Origin: Kaistella soli | Lineage (GTDB): Bacteria > Bacteroidota > Bacteroidia > Flavobacteriales > Weeksellaceae | Direction of reading: 5' to 3' | NCBI RefSeq assembly: GCF_019038595.1 | Contig: NZ_JAHOPF010000003.1 | Location: forward strand, 466,192-530,191 | DNA length: 64,000 nucleotides | In this document: positions 8,796 through 18,011 of the stretch, one piece after another | Layout of the letters: each line of letters begins with the position of its first letter | How positions within the stretch are numbered: position 1 is the stretch's first letter | The notes under the pieces: generated by a model | Databases searched by the model: none | Told to the model about the DNA's origin: nothing | What the model saw: only the letters and a program-made list of their open reading frames with translations | Position numbers and translations under genes: made by a program

Positions 8796-9407
8796 ATGCC
8801 ACTTTACCGCGATTTTTCGGATGATAACGCTACCATTCTTCTTTGGAAGTATGATGAGAAGGAAGTGCTGGATCCGGAAGTTTTGCTTGAAGAAGAGAAT
8901 TATGACAGAATTAAAGAATATCACCCCACCAAGCTGAAGGAGCTTCTTCTGGTGAGAAAAATTCTGAAATCGGTTCTGCCCGGCCACAAAATTCTGTATA
9001 ACGAAAGGGAACCTTATCTTTTTCCGAATGATTTTGAGATTTCCATTACGCATTCATTTCCATACGCGGCTTTGGCGATTTCTAAAAATAAAGTAGGAAT
9101 CGATATTGAACCTTTTAATCCGAAGATTCTTAGAATTAAGCATAAATTTCTGCATGAGGAGGAAGCCGGATTCATCGAAAAAAAGAAAGAAACCGCTTAC
9201 CTCACGGTCATTTGGTCGCTGAAGGAAAGTTTATATAAAATTCACCACTCTAATTACTGGTCGCTGAAGAAACATTACGAAGTAAAACCTTTCAGTCTTG
9301 ATTTTCCATTTAATATCATGTGCAGGGTTCATGATGACAATGTTTCAGACTTGTATAAAGCCCGTGTCGAATTTTTTGAAAACTATTGTTTAACGGTTGT
9401 CGACTGA
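8796..9407 (+). CDS. 4'-phosphopantetheinyl transferase
   Basis: The 203-residue protein belongs to the Sfp/AcpT superfamily, which attaches the phosphopantetheine arm of coenzyme A to a serine of carrier proteins. The two family signatures are present: ISKNKVGIDIEPF (the GIDIE motif that binds Mg and CoA) and VIWSLKESLYKIHH (the W-x-x-KES-x-x-K motif). The upstream HSFPYAALAIS matches the conserved HS segment. The likely partner is fatty-acid acyl carrier protein, since no polyketide or peptide synthase genes are nearby. A TAATTTTG box at 8756-8763 lies 32 bases before the ATG. Its last 25 bases overlap the end of the convergent FUSC gene. Confidence 0.93.
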   Translation: MPLYRDFSDDNATILLWKYDEKEVLDPEVLLEEENYDRIKEYHPTKLKELLLVRKILKSVLPGHKILYNEREPYLFPNDFEISITHSFPYAALAISKNKVGIDIEPFNPKILRIKHKFLHEEEAGFIEKKKETAYLTVIWSLKESLYKIHHSNYWSLKKHYEVKPFSLDFPFNIMCRVHDDNVSDLYKARVEFFENYCLTVVD

Positions 9408-11644
9408 GCTTCGGGCTCCAATTTTTCTGCGCCTTTCCGCTGTTCTTTGGCCACATCGTAAATGAGTTCCAGAATTTCTCTTAAGTTTTTCAGCTCAGTT
9501 AAGCGGGTAATTCTGTTCGGATCGCGGCGGTTGGAAATTTCATTTTCAGTAATTTCTCTTTTCCTTTTCTCTAACAGTTTCCCAATGGAATCTTCCGGTT
9601 TTAAATTGCTTTCTTCTACAATATTCCGGTTAAATTTTTTCTGTTCCAAAATTAAACTGGTTCTCAGTAACTCGGCTGATATTTTACGGTTCCAGCTGTC
9701 GAAATCAATTTCCGGATAGTCTTTTGCGGATTTGGAGTACTGAGAAAATGACGCAATATAAGCCGTAATCAGGTGACCGGTATTCACGAACTGCTGTACG
9801 AGTTCCATTTTTTTCTGTTGATTTTTCGGATCCGAAATCATCCGCTGGAAATTATCGGAAAGGTTGGCCAAATTAATGATCGCATCTTTTCTTTTAAGCT
9901 TATAATCCTGAATACCGATGCTTTGGTCTTTAAAAAAATCCATAGCAGCTTTGAAATATCTCAGGTTACTTTTTGACGATTTCTTCATGAAATCCACATT
10001 ATGGGTATGTTCCCAAACGGGCAGAACAAAGTAGGAAACCGCAAATGCTACGGCGCCGCCAATGGCTGTATCTAAAATACGGTCGACAAAAATCATGTTG
10101 ACGTTGCCGGGATTCAGGAAATTAAAGGTTAAGAAAATATAAATCGTCATAAAAAATACCGCCCAGAAATAGTTTGCCTTCAGAAAGGTGAAACAGAGAA
10201 TCATGCTCATCAGAAGCATCGCGAAAAGAACAGTATTACTCGCTACCAGGTAAAGTATGCCGTAAGCCAGAATTGCGCCGGCAATGGTGCCGAACAGCCG
10301 CAGGAGGTTTCGGTGTTTGGTGGTAGAGTAGGCGGGTTTCAGAATAGCGAGAACCGTTATCAATATCCAGTACGAGTGTCCGATTCCCAGGAAATTGAAT
10401 TTCGAGATCAGATAACCGATAAGCAAAGCCAGGGTAATCCGGATGGAATGCCGGAAATGACTTGATTTCAGAGAGATGTTGTTCAGTAATACATTGATGT
10501 TCAGTTTCTCATCGTTGGTAACGAACTTGTCAAAATCCAAACCTGTGGAAAGACTTTTTGCGAGTTTCAGATCCTGAGTGAAGACTTTGTAGATGGTCTT
10601 TACTTCATCGGTAATATCGGCAACTCTTACCAGAATCAGCCTCATAATCATGAAGTTTTCCAGCGTGTCCGGATTCAGTTTTTGGTTGCGAAGATCGAAA
10701 TATTCCTCAAAAAGCATGTCGAGTTCATCATCGATATTTCTTAAAGATTTAGCTTTCGTTCCGCTTTGCAGCCCAATGCCAATATTGCTGAGTTCCTCTG
10801 CAAGTTTGGCTAAATAATCGCTCACCGACTGCAGGAAACCCGTATCCCCAAAGCTTTCCTGAATTTTCATGTAATCGCTTTCCGAAGTCATGAGTTTTTC
10901 GTGAAGATCAAGCGAGTTCAGAAACATCAGCATCAGCAGACGGCTCGTAGTTGTGGATTCATTGACGATTTTTCTCGTTTTGAAAACCGTTTCCCGGGTG
11001 TCTTCCTGTAAATTTTTTATTTTTACCTGCTGGGCAATAACTTCTGAGTATAGAGCCTGAAAATCCGGTTCATTAAGGTAGAATTTGGATTTGATTTTAA
11101 GATATTCCGCAAGCTCCAGATAGTTTTCACCGATCATCTGTCCGGCCAGTTTATAAGGCTGAATCTTTGACACAACGAGGAAAACAAGCAGGTAACACAC
11201 AGAGCCACCCAAAAAAATAAGGGAATTTTTAACGAGATTTCCGCCGCTGAGGTGGCCGTCGATGAAAATGGCCATCACGACCAGGGAAAGCGAACCTACT
11301 GCCGCAAGCCTTTGTCCATAAACGCCAATCATGGAGAAAAATATCCCGAAAAAAATAATTTCAAAAAATATGACGGGCGGAAAATCTTTTAAAAACGTCG
11401 CAACAACCGAGACGGTAAAAAAGCAGATGATTGCCAAAATAAGCGAATTGCGACGGCGGGTAAAAGGGCCGGGCTGATCGGTAAGTCCCACAAAACTGGT
11501 TGCCAGAGGAAAAAGAAAATATTCTTTCAGCAGACCGAAATGTGCCAAAATAATGCTGGGAACTACAATTGCCAAGGTAATACGAACTGCCGAGAAAATG
11601 TATTGGCTGGTGGTGAATTTTTTAAATTGTGCGGCATAGTTCAT
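9383..11644 (-). CDS. FUSC/YccS-family inner membrane protein
   Basis: This 753-residue protein has the duplicated architecture of YccS/YhfK and aromatic-acid exporter-like FUSC proteins. An N-terminal bundle of about six membrane helices (residues 20-155) is followed by a long cytoplasmic helical region (160-390), a second bundle of about six helices (395-520, beginning FRHSIRITLALLIGYLIS) and a C-terminal helical tail. The family is thought to export small aromatic or hydrophobic compounds, but the substrate here is unknown. A TAAATTTG box sits only four bases before the ATG, suggesting a leaderless transcript. It runs convergently into the phosphopantetheinyl transferase gene with a 25-base overlap of the coding ends. 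Confidence 0.88.
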   Translation of the reverse strand: MNYAAQFKKFTTSQYIFSAVRITLAIVVPSIILAHFGLLKEYFLFPLATSFVGLTDQPGPFTRRRNSLILAIICFFTVSVVATFLKDFPPVIFFEIIFFGIFFSMIGVYGQRLAAVGSLSLVVMAIFIDGHLSGGNLVKNSLIFLGGSVCYLLVFLVVSKIQPYKLAGQMIGENYLELAEYLKIKSKFYLNEPDFQALYSEVIAQQVKIKNLQEDTRETVFKTRKIVNESTTTSRLLMLMFLNSLDLHEKLMTSESDYMKIQESFGDTGFLQSVSDYLAKLAEELSNIGIGLQSGTKAKSLRNIDDELDMLFEEYFDLRNQKLNPDTLENFMIMRLILVRVADITDEVKTIYKVFTQDLKLAKSLSTGLDFDKFVTNDEKLNINVLLNNISLKSSHFRHSIRITLALLIGYLISKFNFLGIGHSYWILITVLAILKPAYSTTKHRNLLRLFGTIAGAILAYGILYLVASNTVLFAMLLMSMILCFTFLKANYFWAVFFMTIYIFLTFNFLNPGNVNMIFVDRILDTAIGGAVAFAVSYFVLPVWEHTHNVDFMKKSSKSNLRYFKAAMDFFKDQSIGIQDYKLKRKDAIINLANLSDNFQRMISDPKNQQKKMELVQQFVNTGHLITAYIASFSQYSKSAKDYPEIDFDSWNRKISAELLRTSLILEQKKFNRNIVEESNLKPEDSIGKLLEKRKREITENEISNRRDPNRITRLTELKNLREILELIYDVAKEQRKGAEKLEPEAQSTTVKQ

Positions 11645-11648
11645 GTCA

Positions 11649-11656
11649 CAAATTTA
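11649..11656 (-). promoter_or_regulatory. -7 box four bases from the FUSC start codon
   Basis: The minus strand reads TAAATTTG, then TGAC, then ATG. If used, transcription would begin at or beside the start codon. No TTG lies at the preferred 17-23 base distance; the nearest is 25 bases away. Confidence 0.45.
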
Positions 11657-11674
11657 AGGGTTTATTCTAAGATT

Positions 11675-11697
11675 AAAGCCCCAATTTCTTGAGGCTT
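11675..11697 (-). terminator. Terminator-like hairpin after the T9SS cargo gene
   Basis: AAAGCC-C-CAA pairs with TTGAGGCTTT (11688-11697) around a TTTC loop. It shares 17 bases with the stronger hairpin at 12758-12781 and lies downstream of the leftward gene ending at 11784. The following T-run is poor. Confidence 0.5.
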
Positions 11698-11783
11698 TAA
11701 TGAATTTTTATTAAATAATTTAATAATTCTGTCTAAGCGATTTGTGATCAGTAGTGCTTAATAGTTAAAGTTCAACAGCAGGA

Positions 11784-12563
11784 TTATTTTTTAATGATTT
11801 TATGGGATTGCTGTGTTCCGTCTGCAAAAATAAAATTTGCAATATAATTTCCCGATTTTAATTTTGAAACATCTATTGAAACTGATGGCTTATTAACAGA
11901 TTTCACCATTTTACCACTGATATCTGTAATCACTATTTTTACCACATTTTTAGAATCCGTAAGATGAATAAAATCCTGAACCGGATTAGGATAAACAGAG
12001 ATCTGATTTTTAGAAGCGCTGTTTACAGCCAGTGTCGGTGCAGATTGGGAAATTGCCAGTTCATCTACCACAATGTAAAAATCTCCGCTTACATAAGTCC
12101 CGGTAATTTTTAATTTAAAATTTTTGCCTGCAGGAACGATGTCCTGTTCTATGCTTTTTGTATACGTTTGGCAAAACTGCTCATTAGTTTTAAGATCGAA
12201 AGTTTCCAGCAGCTGATAAACGCCGTTATCTACTGAATATTCTACTTTAAGAATACCGTCTACCGTTGCAGTTGTCCCAAGGCGAGGATGTTTGTATTTG
12301 AAGGTAATATTAAGTTTTCCGCCGTTAGAGCTGTTTGAGGTATAAATAATTGTGTTCTTAGTATTAGAGCTTGCACTCCAGAAGTTTTTGGACAATGCTT
12401 TCCCAGTGCAGCCAGAAGGGGTGCCGGAACTGAAAAAACCATCAACAGTGAAACCTTTAGTAATATCTGGCGTGCTTTCAAAAGATTCGGTAACAGAAAT
12501 TTGTGCAGATGCAAAACTTAAGCCTGCCAATGCTAAAGAACATAGAATTTTCTTCATAATCAT
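11784..12563 (-). CDS. Secreted protein with T9SS type A sorting domain
   Basis: The 259-residue protein begins with MIMKKILCSLALAGLSFASAQ, a clear signal peptide; the ATG at 12557 is an equally good start. Residues about 25-170 form a beta-rich region, including TFKYKHPRLGTTATVDGI and FYIVVDELAIS, like the jellyroll 'choice-of-anchor' domains of Bacteroidetes exoproteins. The last 75 residues form a type A C-terminal sorting domain: ISVYPNPVQDFIHL, VKIVITDISGKMV and LKSGNYIANF. It is therefore exported across the outer membrane by the T9SS, whose PorU and PorV subunits are encoded just upstream. No catalytic motif is visible; a carbohydrate- or surface-binding role is possible. Confidence 0.88.
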   Translation of the reverse strand: MIMKKILCSLALAGLSFASAQISVTESFESTPDITKGFTVDGFFSSGTPSGCTGKALSKNFWSASSNTKNTIIYTSNSSNGGKLNITFKYKHPRLGTTATVDGILKVEYSVDNGVYQLLETFDLKTNEQFCQTYTKSIEQDIVPAGKNFKLKITGTYVSGDFYIVVDELAISQSAPTLAVNSASKNQISVYPNPVQDFIHLTDSKNVVKIVITDISGKMVKSVNKPSVSIDVSKLKSGNYIANFIFADGTQQSHKIIKK

Positions 12564-12757
12564 ATAATTTAATATTAAAGGGCTGCAAGATTAAGGATTT
12601 TATCCTGTTTATAAAAATTTTTTGAATATTAAATACTGAAATACCGTTTAAAATACGGGATTCTATGGCTTTTTCTCTTTTAAGTGATTTCCATGAATAT
12701 AAGTTTATTGAAGAAGCGGATTTCTTCCGTAAAGCATATTCAAATACATTCAATAAA

Positions 12758-12781
12758 AAAGCCTCAATTTCTTGAGGCTTT
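12758..12781 (-). terminator. Terminator of porU-porV
   Basis: AAAGCCTCAA (12758-12767) and TTGAGGCTTT (12772-12781) pair perfectly over 10 bp around TTTC. On the minus strand the stem is followed by TTTTTTATTG. It lies 23 bases beyond the porV stop. Confidence 0.85.
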
Positions 12782-12803
12782 GAGTATTTATAATTAAATA
12801 TTC

Positions 12804-13919
12804 TTAATAATCTGAGTTCGAAGATTCTTCCCCGATATTCCAGGTAAGACCGAATCTTAGTGTATTGTCCAATGCTGAATTTACTTTGGATGTGTTGATC
12901 AGGTAAGACATATCCAGACCGAAAGACTGGTATTTTAAACCAACACCAACCGTGGCATACTGTCTTGCTCCCTGTTGCTCGCTTTCATGGAAATAACCGC
13001 CTCTTAAAGCGAATGCGTTATCATATTCATATTCTACAGCGCCGCTGAACATAATGCTTTGAGGGTTGCTGAAAGATTTTCCGATGCCTGCGATAACGCC
13101 TACATTCGGTACGTTGCCGGTTTTATCGGGTCCCGGAACCAAAAGTTTTGAAGCTTCAAAATTAACTCCAACCCGGTTTAAATCATCTACGAAAAGATCG
13201 TAACCTGCACCCAATCTTGCCATGGTAGGAAGATAAGATCTTGATTCGTCATCGCCGGTATAATCTAATCTCGGTCCTAAGTTCTGAATTGCGAAACCTG
13301 CTTTTGCGCGTCCTTCGAAATCATTGATGCTTGCGTGTTTTTCAGACTGAAAATAGCCGGAAACATCTACTGCAAAAGAATTTGCTGGTTTCAAAGTATT
13401 ATCGGAGTTAAAGCCTCCCGACAGATCGGAGCGGATAAATCTACCGGTAACCGCCATTGAATAAGTGTCTGTAAGTTTTAGTCCATAAGCCAAATCGATG
13501 GAAAATTCGTTAGGTTTTGCAGTACCCTCCTGAACAACCTCTGTCCCTACCAATTTTGTAAGATCTACAGCTCCCATATTGAAATAGTAAACACTGGCAG
13601 AAATAGTAGCTCTTTCTTCCTCACCTAAAAACTGATGATAAGCACCATAAAGTAAAAATACGTCATTGGTTAACTTGCTCATATAAGGAGTATAATTAAC
13701 ACCAATTGCAGAAGTAGTTTTGCTGAAAGGATATTTAGCCGCGTTCCAGAACTGGGAAAAAGCATCAGTTGTGGTTGCTACACCCTGATCTCCCATTCCG
13801 CCGGCTCTTGCATCAGGGGAAATTCTCAGAAACGGAGCACCGGTAAGGACGATCTGCGAATAAGCCGCCACACTCATTCCTAGTCCTAATCCTAAAAATA
13901 GTTTTTTAGTCAATTTCAT
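12804..13919 (-). CDS. porV: Type IX secretion outer membrane shuttle protein PorV
   Basis: PorV is a 14-stranded FadL-like outer membrane barrel that collects T9SS cargo at the SprA translocon and hands it to the PorU sortase. The 371 residues start with a signal peptide (MKLTKKLFLGLGLGM, ending AYSQ), followed by the hallmark GAPFLRISPDARAGGMGDQG and the FWNAAKYPF segment. The rest alternates in the manner of a beta-barrel and ends with RFGLTWNIGEESSNSDY. The gene follows porU after 26 bases, with no promoter box between, so the two are cotranscribed; the porU-porV pairing is normal in flavobacteria. A strong terminator follows. Confidence 0.96.
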   Translation of the reverse strand: MKLTKKLFLGLGLGMSVAAYSQIVLTGAPFLRISPDARAGGMGDQGVATTTDAFSQFWNAAKYPFSKTTSAIGVNYTPYMSKLTNDVFLLYGAYHQFLGEEERATISASVYYFNMGAVDLTKLVGTEVVQEGTAKPNEFSIDLAYGLKLTDTYSMAVTGRFIRSDLSGGFNSDNTLKPANSFAVDVSGYFQSEKHASINDFEGRAKAGFAIQNLGPRLDYTGDDESRSYLPTMARLGAGYDLFVDDLNRVGVNFEASKLLVPGPDKTGNVPNVGVIAGIGKSFSNPQSIMFSGAVEYEYDNAFALRGGYFHESEQQGARQYATVGVGLKYQSFGLDMSYLINTSKVNSALDNTLRFGLTWNIGEESSNSDY

Positions 13920-13945
13920 AAAGTCGTTATTTATCGTTTATATTT

Positions 13946-16900
13946 TTATTTTAAAATGACCATTTTTTCTACTGCTGTTGCGCTTCCCTTGCATTTATCC
14001 TGATTCTGGCTTTTTGCAAAAATCTTAAAAATGTAAGTTCCCTTTCCTACCGCATCGCCGAAATCATCCTTACCGTCCCATTCAATTGCGGTTCTCGGGG
14101 TTCGGAAACCCTGGAAAAACGGTTCTGCTGTTACCGTTGTACTTATCGTTTTAACCAGTTTACCTGTAATCGTATAAATCTGAACATTCACATCCAAAGC
14201 ACTGTCGCAGTTGTGTTCAAACTGAACGTACGTCTTGCTGGTAAAAGGATTGGGCCAGTTTAACAGTTTGTTAACAATTAAATTTTGGTTGGTTTCATCC
14301 TTAACTACAAAGTTTAACGTCTCTGTGGTCGAATTATTGTTGATGTCCCAAACTTTAAAGGTTAACTGATGAGGTCCCGGCGCTAAATTACGGAAAGGAT
14401 AATTAACATTTCCTTTTTGGTAATCTGACAAAGAGGCGTTCAAACAGCCGTTTCCGTCACCGGAAAAGTAGAAGTCATTTAGAACAACCGTATTGATGAT
14501 TTTTCCGTCCAGAATGACCGTGATATCGTGACCAATCCCTGAACCGGTGGAATTAATTCCTTTGTCATCGGTGACACAGGCAAGAAGCAGTGGGTTCTGA
14601 TCTGTAATTCCGCCGTCAGCGAAATTCGTATTGTTCATGTAAAGTTTTACTTTCGGTGCCTGATTATCGTTGATTCCATCCGGGTTGATTCCCCCGATTT
14701 TCTGAACCTGATTATTAAATACATCAAAAACTTTATTGTCCGCGTAAGCTAAAATACGTCCGTTTCCAATTTCATAGTTGATGTCTTTCGGTACATAAAA
14801 TTCAACAGTGAAAACGCCGTTTACCGCCTGACCTGAAGATTTTACAATAGCGCCGTTTTCTTCGGTGTAGGAAAGAACCGGTGACATTTTAGGTAAACCG
14901 TCATTGTTAAGCGTCTTTTTGTTGAGGCGTTTATCAAAAATGTTAATGGCGACTCTTCCGTTGAAGGTATTGTCTAAAGTCCCGTCGGCTTTATTGATAT
15001 GTCCTTTTACTTTGACAAAATCGAGTGCGCGTAGCTGTCCAGGTACCGGCGATTCAATTTCATCGATATTTAAAAGTCTTTTTGGACGGCTTAGTTTGGT
15101 GGCAGGATCTCCAAGTAAATTTACCTTGAGGTGATCACTATGTATGCCCTTTTCAATTTTTGCTTTCAGAAAAGCATCGCCCAGATTAACGAAATCATCA
15201 TTGACCAATTCAAATAAATGCCTGGTAAAAATTGTCGTGAATTCCTCACCATAACCTACACCGATCGCACGGCTGGAAGTAAGCATCATCGAAGCCCCGC
15301 CCTGTTTGGATTTAAGAACCTGTTCACCGGCAGAGAAAGTAGCGGGATCGTCCCAGAGCGTAAATTCGCAGGTAATTGTAGAAACCAGCGGGAATCGGGA
15401 ATACACATTATTATAATTATTGAAATTCTGAATTTCATCGATTGTTAAAACCCGTTCCTGAGCCCAGCCGTTGATCCCTCCATGTCCGAAGTAAAATAAA
15501 TAAAGGCTGTTTCCTACATCATTTGATATCGCCTGATTGACCTGAGGGTATCTTTGTCCCCCGGCGGAAGTTTGCGCAGTGAAAGCATCAAGATATAATT
15601 TACGCACATTATATTCTTTTCTTAAATTCCCCGCTTCGAAGACATTCACCAATGACGCATTCATGGTATTATGGAAAGGAAACTGATTGTCGGCATCATC
15701 ATCCACTACAAAATCGAGTTTCATCCGCCATTCGCCAAATGGAGTAGACTGGCCGGGAAGTCCGTTGTTGTAAGCAAGGGTTTTGTCAATTAAAAGTTTA
15801 GCTTCGGAAACGTTTCCAGCCGGTAATCTTCCGATAGGGAAATCAGGTAGAGTTGAAGATAAAAGGACTGCTCCGAGACTTTGAGGCGAGGTCATTGCAT
15901 AATAGTCATCGGTCACAAATGAATTGGCATAATCACCACTTTCCTCACTTTCGTATGAAGGAACAATATCTGCGCCCGGATGATTTTTTCCTTTATAATC
16001 GTAAGATGCATCACCAAGGATAAACGCATATTTTAGCTTTCCTGAAGGAGTGTTCAGCTTGGTCGCAAAATCTCTTATTGCCGTAATATCTTTACCGCCG
16101 CTGCTGAATTCATTATAAATCTTATTCACATCCACTACCGCAACATTATATTTGTTTTGGTAAAAATTGGCAAGTCTCTGTGCATGGCCCATCATTTCCG
16201 GAGTGGTGATCATCAGGTAATCAATATTCTGTAATCCTGATAAATCCTGATTTTCAATTTTTCCCACAAAAGAAGGTGCAAAAGCATCAGCGCTTTTAAA
16301 TGCAACAAATTCGTTAATATAAGTGTTGCTGTTTGCGACATAACCAAAAGAAAAACTGGAGTTGCTGCCTGATTTATTTACTTTTTTAGATACATTGGTA
16401 ATATCTGATACCTGCCATACCTGTTCAATGGCTGAAGCATCAGAAATGCTGAATGTATAAAGGTTTCCGCTTCCTTCCACGATATTGTAACTGCGGAAAT
16501 TCATCTGTGAATTATTGAATTTTAAATCTTCTTTATACTGTACTTCGGCATAGTCAAAGTAAAATTTACCGTTCGGGTTTGCGGCAGTGTTTGGTGCGTA
16601 ATTAAAAGTCAGCTGGCTCCCCTGTACATTAGTGACTGTTCCGCTGTAAGTGACCGGAAAATATTCTTTTTTTTCACCGGCAGATATCGTTGACGTTGAA
16701 GGAGTTAAGCCGTTGATGTTGGTGGTGATCTGATTACCTGAAGACTGATATCCGATCACCCGAGTCCTGTAGGTGATCACATCTGCTGCCTGAATCGGGG
16801 ATTTTGTATTGAAAGTAACGGCTTTGTTAGCAGTAATAGCATCACCGGTCCAGATTCTTCCGATTTTCATTAAATTGAATTTCTCCTCATTGATGTATTG

Positions 16901-17851
16901 GTAATCATCATATCGGGAAATTACGTCAGCATTCACCGCCTGGTCAGTTTCCTGCACTCTTTTGCCCGGACCCAAATCAAAATTGATAAAATAATAGGCA
17001 AAATCTTCATAGAGGTTGATGAAATTTCCGGGCTTATCAGTTCTTGTTTCTATTCTTCTGTTGAGAGTCCCGTTAGGAGTATCGTAATTTTTATAAACAT
17101 TGTATCCGTTCGGCCCCTGCGCATAGAAAAGTGCATAATCATCTTCATTCCAGATACCGTCATCTTCTCCCGCCACCTGTATCGCGTCTTCCTGCAGTGC
17201 AGAATATCTGGTGTCCTGATTGTGTTCCGGCAACATCAGGCCGCCATTTCCGTAGATTCTGAAATTTTTAGGGTTGATATTCGACGGATTGATTCCATTA
17301 TCACGGAGGAATTTGGTTGTAATTTTAAAAATACCGGATTTATCAACTTTAATTTTATAAAAATTTCCTGTTTTTAGAGGATTATCCGTAGTTCCTATTT
17401 TTCCCGTAAAAGAGGTTGAAGTCTCTAAAGCCTTGCTGCCGACAACAATGCTGAAAGCAGTAAGCCTGTAGATTCCGTCTTTTTCAGATTTTAGCGCAGA
17501 AACTTTTATGTTAGAAGTAGTTTCCCTGGTATAAGGGTTGGTGTAATTGCTTATTTCAGTTCTTTCCTTGGTGGGAATGTTGTATAAACTAAGATCAAAC
17601 AGTTCTTTTTGAGACATTTTTTCCCAAACCATATTGCTAACAGTTTGATTGCTTCCCGTAAATTTGAGTGACGAGCGGAAGTAAACAGAACCTTCTTCAT
17701 AGGCAAAGCCCTCATTTTTAAAAAACGGAACGGTTACCTGATAAGTTCCATAGTCAATTGTTTTGCTGCCTTCCCATTGAATCTTAGTGGTTTGAGCCGT
17801 CGCTAAAGAAATAAAAAAGTTAAATAATAACAGGGTTAAAATGCTTTTCAT
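13946..17851 (-). CDS. porU: Type IX secretion system sortase PorU (C25 gingipain-like)
   Basis: PorU removes the C-terminal signal of T9SS cargo and joins the new end to A-LPS on the cell surface. The 1301-residue protein has a signal peptide (residues 1-19), a beta-rich N-terminal third and a gingipain-type C25 catalytic domain at roughly 540-930. The catalytic His is H790 in LFYFGHGGINGW and the nucleophile is C828 in STITCEFTLWDD. Ig-like segments follow, then a C-terminal domain with LLNWPNPFTSKTYVQFEH and GKGTYIFKIFAKS. This is a sorting-domain-like region that PorU itself is known to retain. It is the first gene of the porU-porV unit and is divergent from gldJ, the usual flavobacterial order. 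Confidence 0.97.
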   Translation of the reverse strand: MKSILTLLLFNFFISLATAQTTKIQWEGSKTIDYGTYQVTVPFFKNEGFAYEEGSVYFRSSLKFTGSNQTVSNMVWEKMSQKELFDLSLYNIPTKERTEISNYTNPYTRETTSNIKVSALKSEKDGIYRLTAFSIVVGSKALETSTSFTGKIGTTDNPLKTGNFYKIKVDKSGIFKITTKFLRDNGINPSNINPKNFRIYGNGGLMLPEHNQDTRYSALQEDAIQVAGEDDGIWNEDDYALFYAQGPNGYNVYKNYDTPNGTLNRRIETRTDKPGNFINLYEDFAYYFINFDLGPGKRVQETDQAVNADVISRYDDYQYINEEKFNLMKIGRIWTGDAITANKAVTFNTKSPIQAADVITYRTRVIGYQSSGNQITTNINGLTPSTSTISAGEKKEYFPVTYSGTVTNVQGSQLTFNYAPNTAANPNGKFYFDYAEVQYKEDLKFNNSQMNFRSYNIVEGSGNLYTFSISDASAIEQVWQVSDITNVSKKVNKSGSNSSFSFGYVANSNTYINEFVAFKSADAFAPSFVGKIENQDLSGLQNIDYLMITTPEMMGHAQRLANFYQNKYNVAVVDVNKIYNEFSSGGKDITAIRDFATKLNTPSGKLKYAFILGDASYDYKGKNHPGADIVPSYESEESGDYANSFVTDDYYAMTSPQSLGAVLLSSTLPDFPIGRLPAGNVSEAKLLIDKTLAYNNGLPGQSTPFGEWRMKLDFVVDDDADNQFPFHNTMNASLVNVFEAGNLRKEYNVRKLYLDAFTAQTSAGGQRYPQVNQAISNDVGNSLYLFYFGHGGINGWAQERVLTIDEIQNFNNYNNVYSRFPLVSTITCEFTLWDDPATFSAGEQVLKSKQGGASMMLTSSRAIGVGYGEEFTTIFTRHLFELVNDDFVNLGDAFLKAKIEKGIHSDHLKVNLLGDPATKLSRPKRLLNIDEIESPVPGQLRALDFVKVKGHINKADGTLDNTFNGRVAINIFDKRLNKKTLNNDGLPKMSPVLSYTEENGAIVKSSGQAVNGVFTVEFYVPKDINYEIGNGRILAYADNKVFDVFNNQVQKIGGINPDGINDNQAPKVKLYMNNTNFADGGITDQNPLLLACVTDDKGINSTGSGIGHDITVILDGKIINTVVLNDFYFSGDGNGCLNASLSDYQKGNVNYPFRNLAPGPHQLTFKVWDINNNSTTETLNFVVKDETNQNLIVNKLLNWPNPFTSKTYVQFEHNCDSALDVNVQIYTITGKLVKTISTTVTAEPFFQGFRTPRTAIEWDGKDDFGDAVGKGTYIFKIFAKSQNQDKCKGSATAVEKMVILK

Positions 17852-18011
17852 CTGTGTGTAAATTTCAAGAATACAAATTAAACAAAAAATAATAGATATT
17901 ATATGAACAATAAAATTAATTTGTTAACGTTTTCAAAAAAAAATCAATTTATAATTTGATTTATTAAAGAATTTATTTTTTCTTTGTATTCTGAAAATAT
18001 CTATATCAACT

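Noticed and set aside
16898..17377. Rightward 159-codon open frame
   Set aside because: It is antisense to porU and has no independent support.
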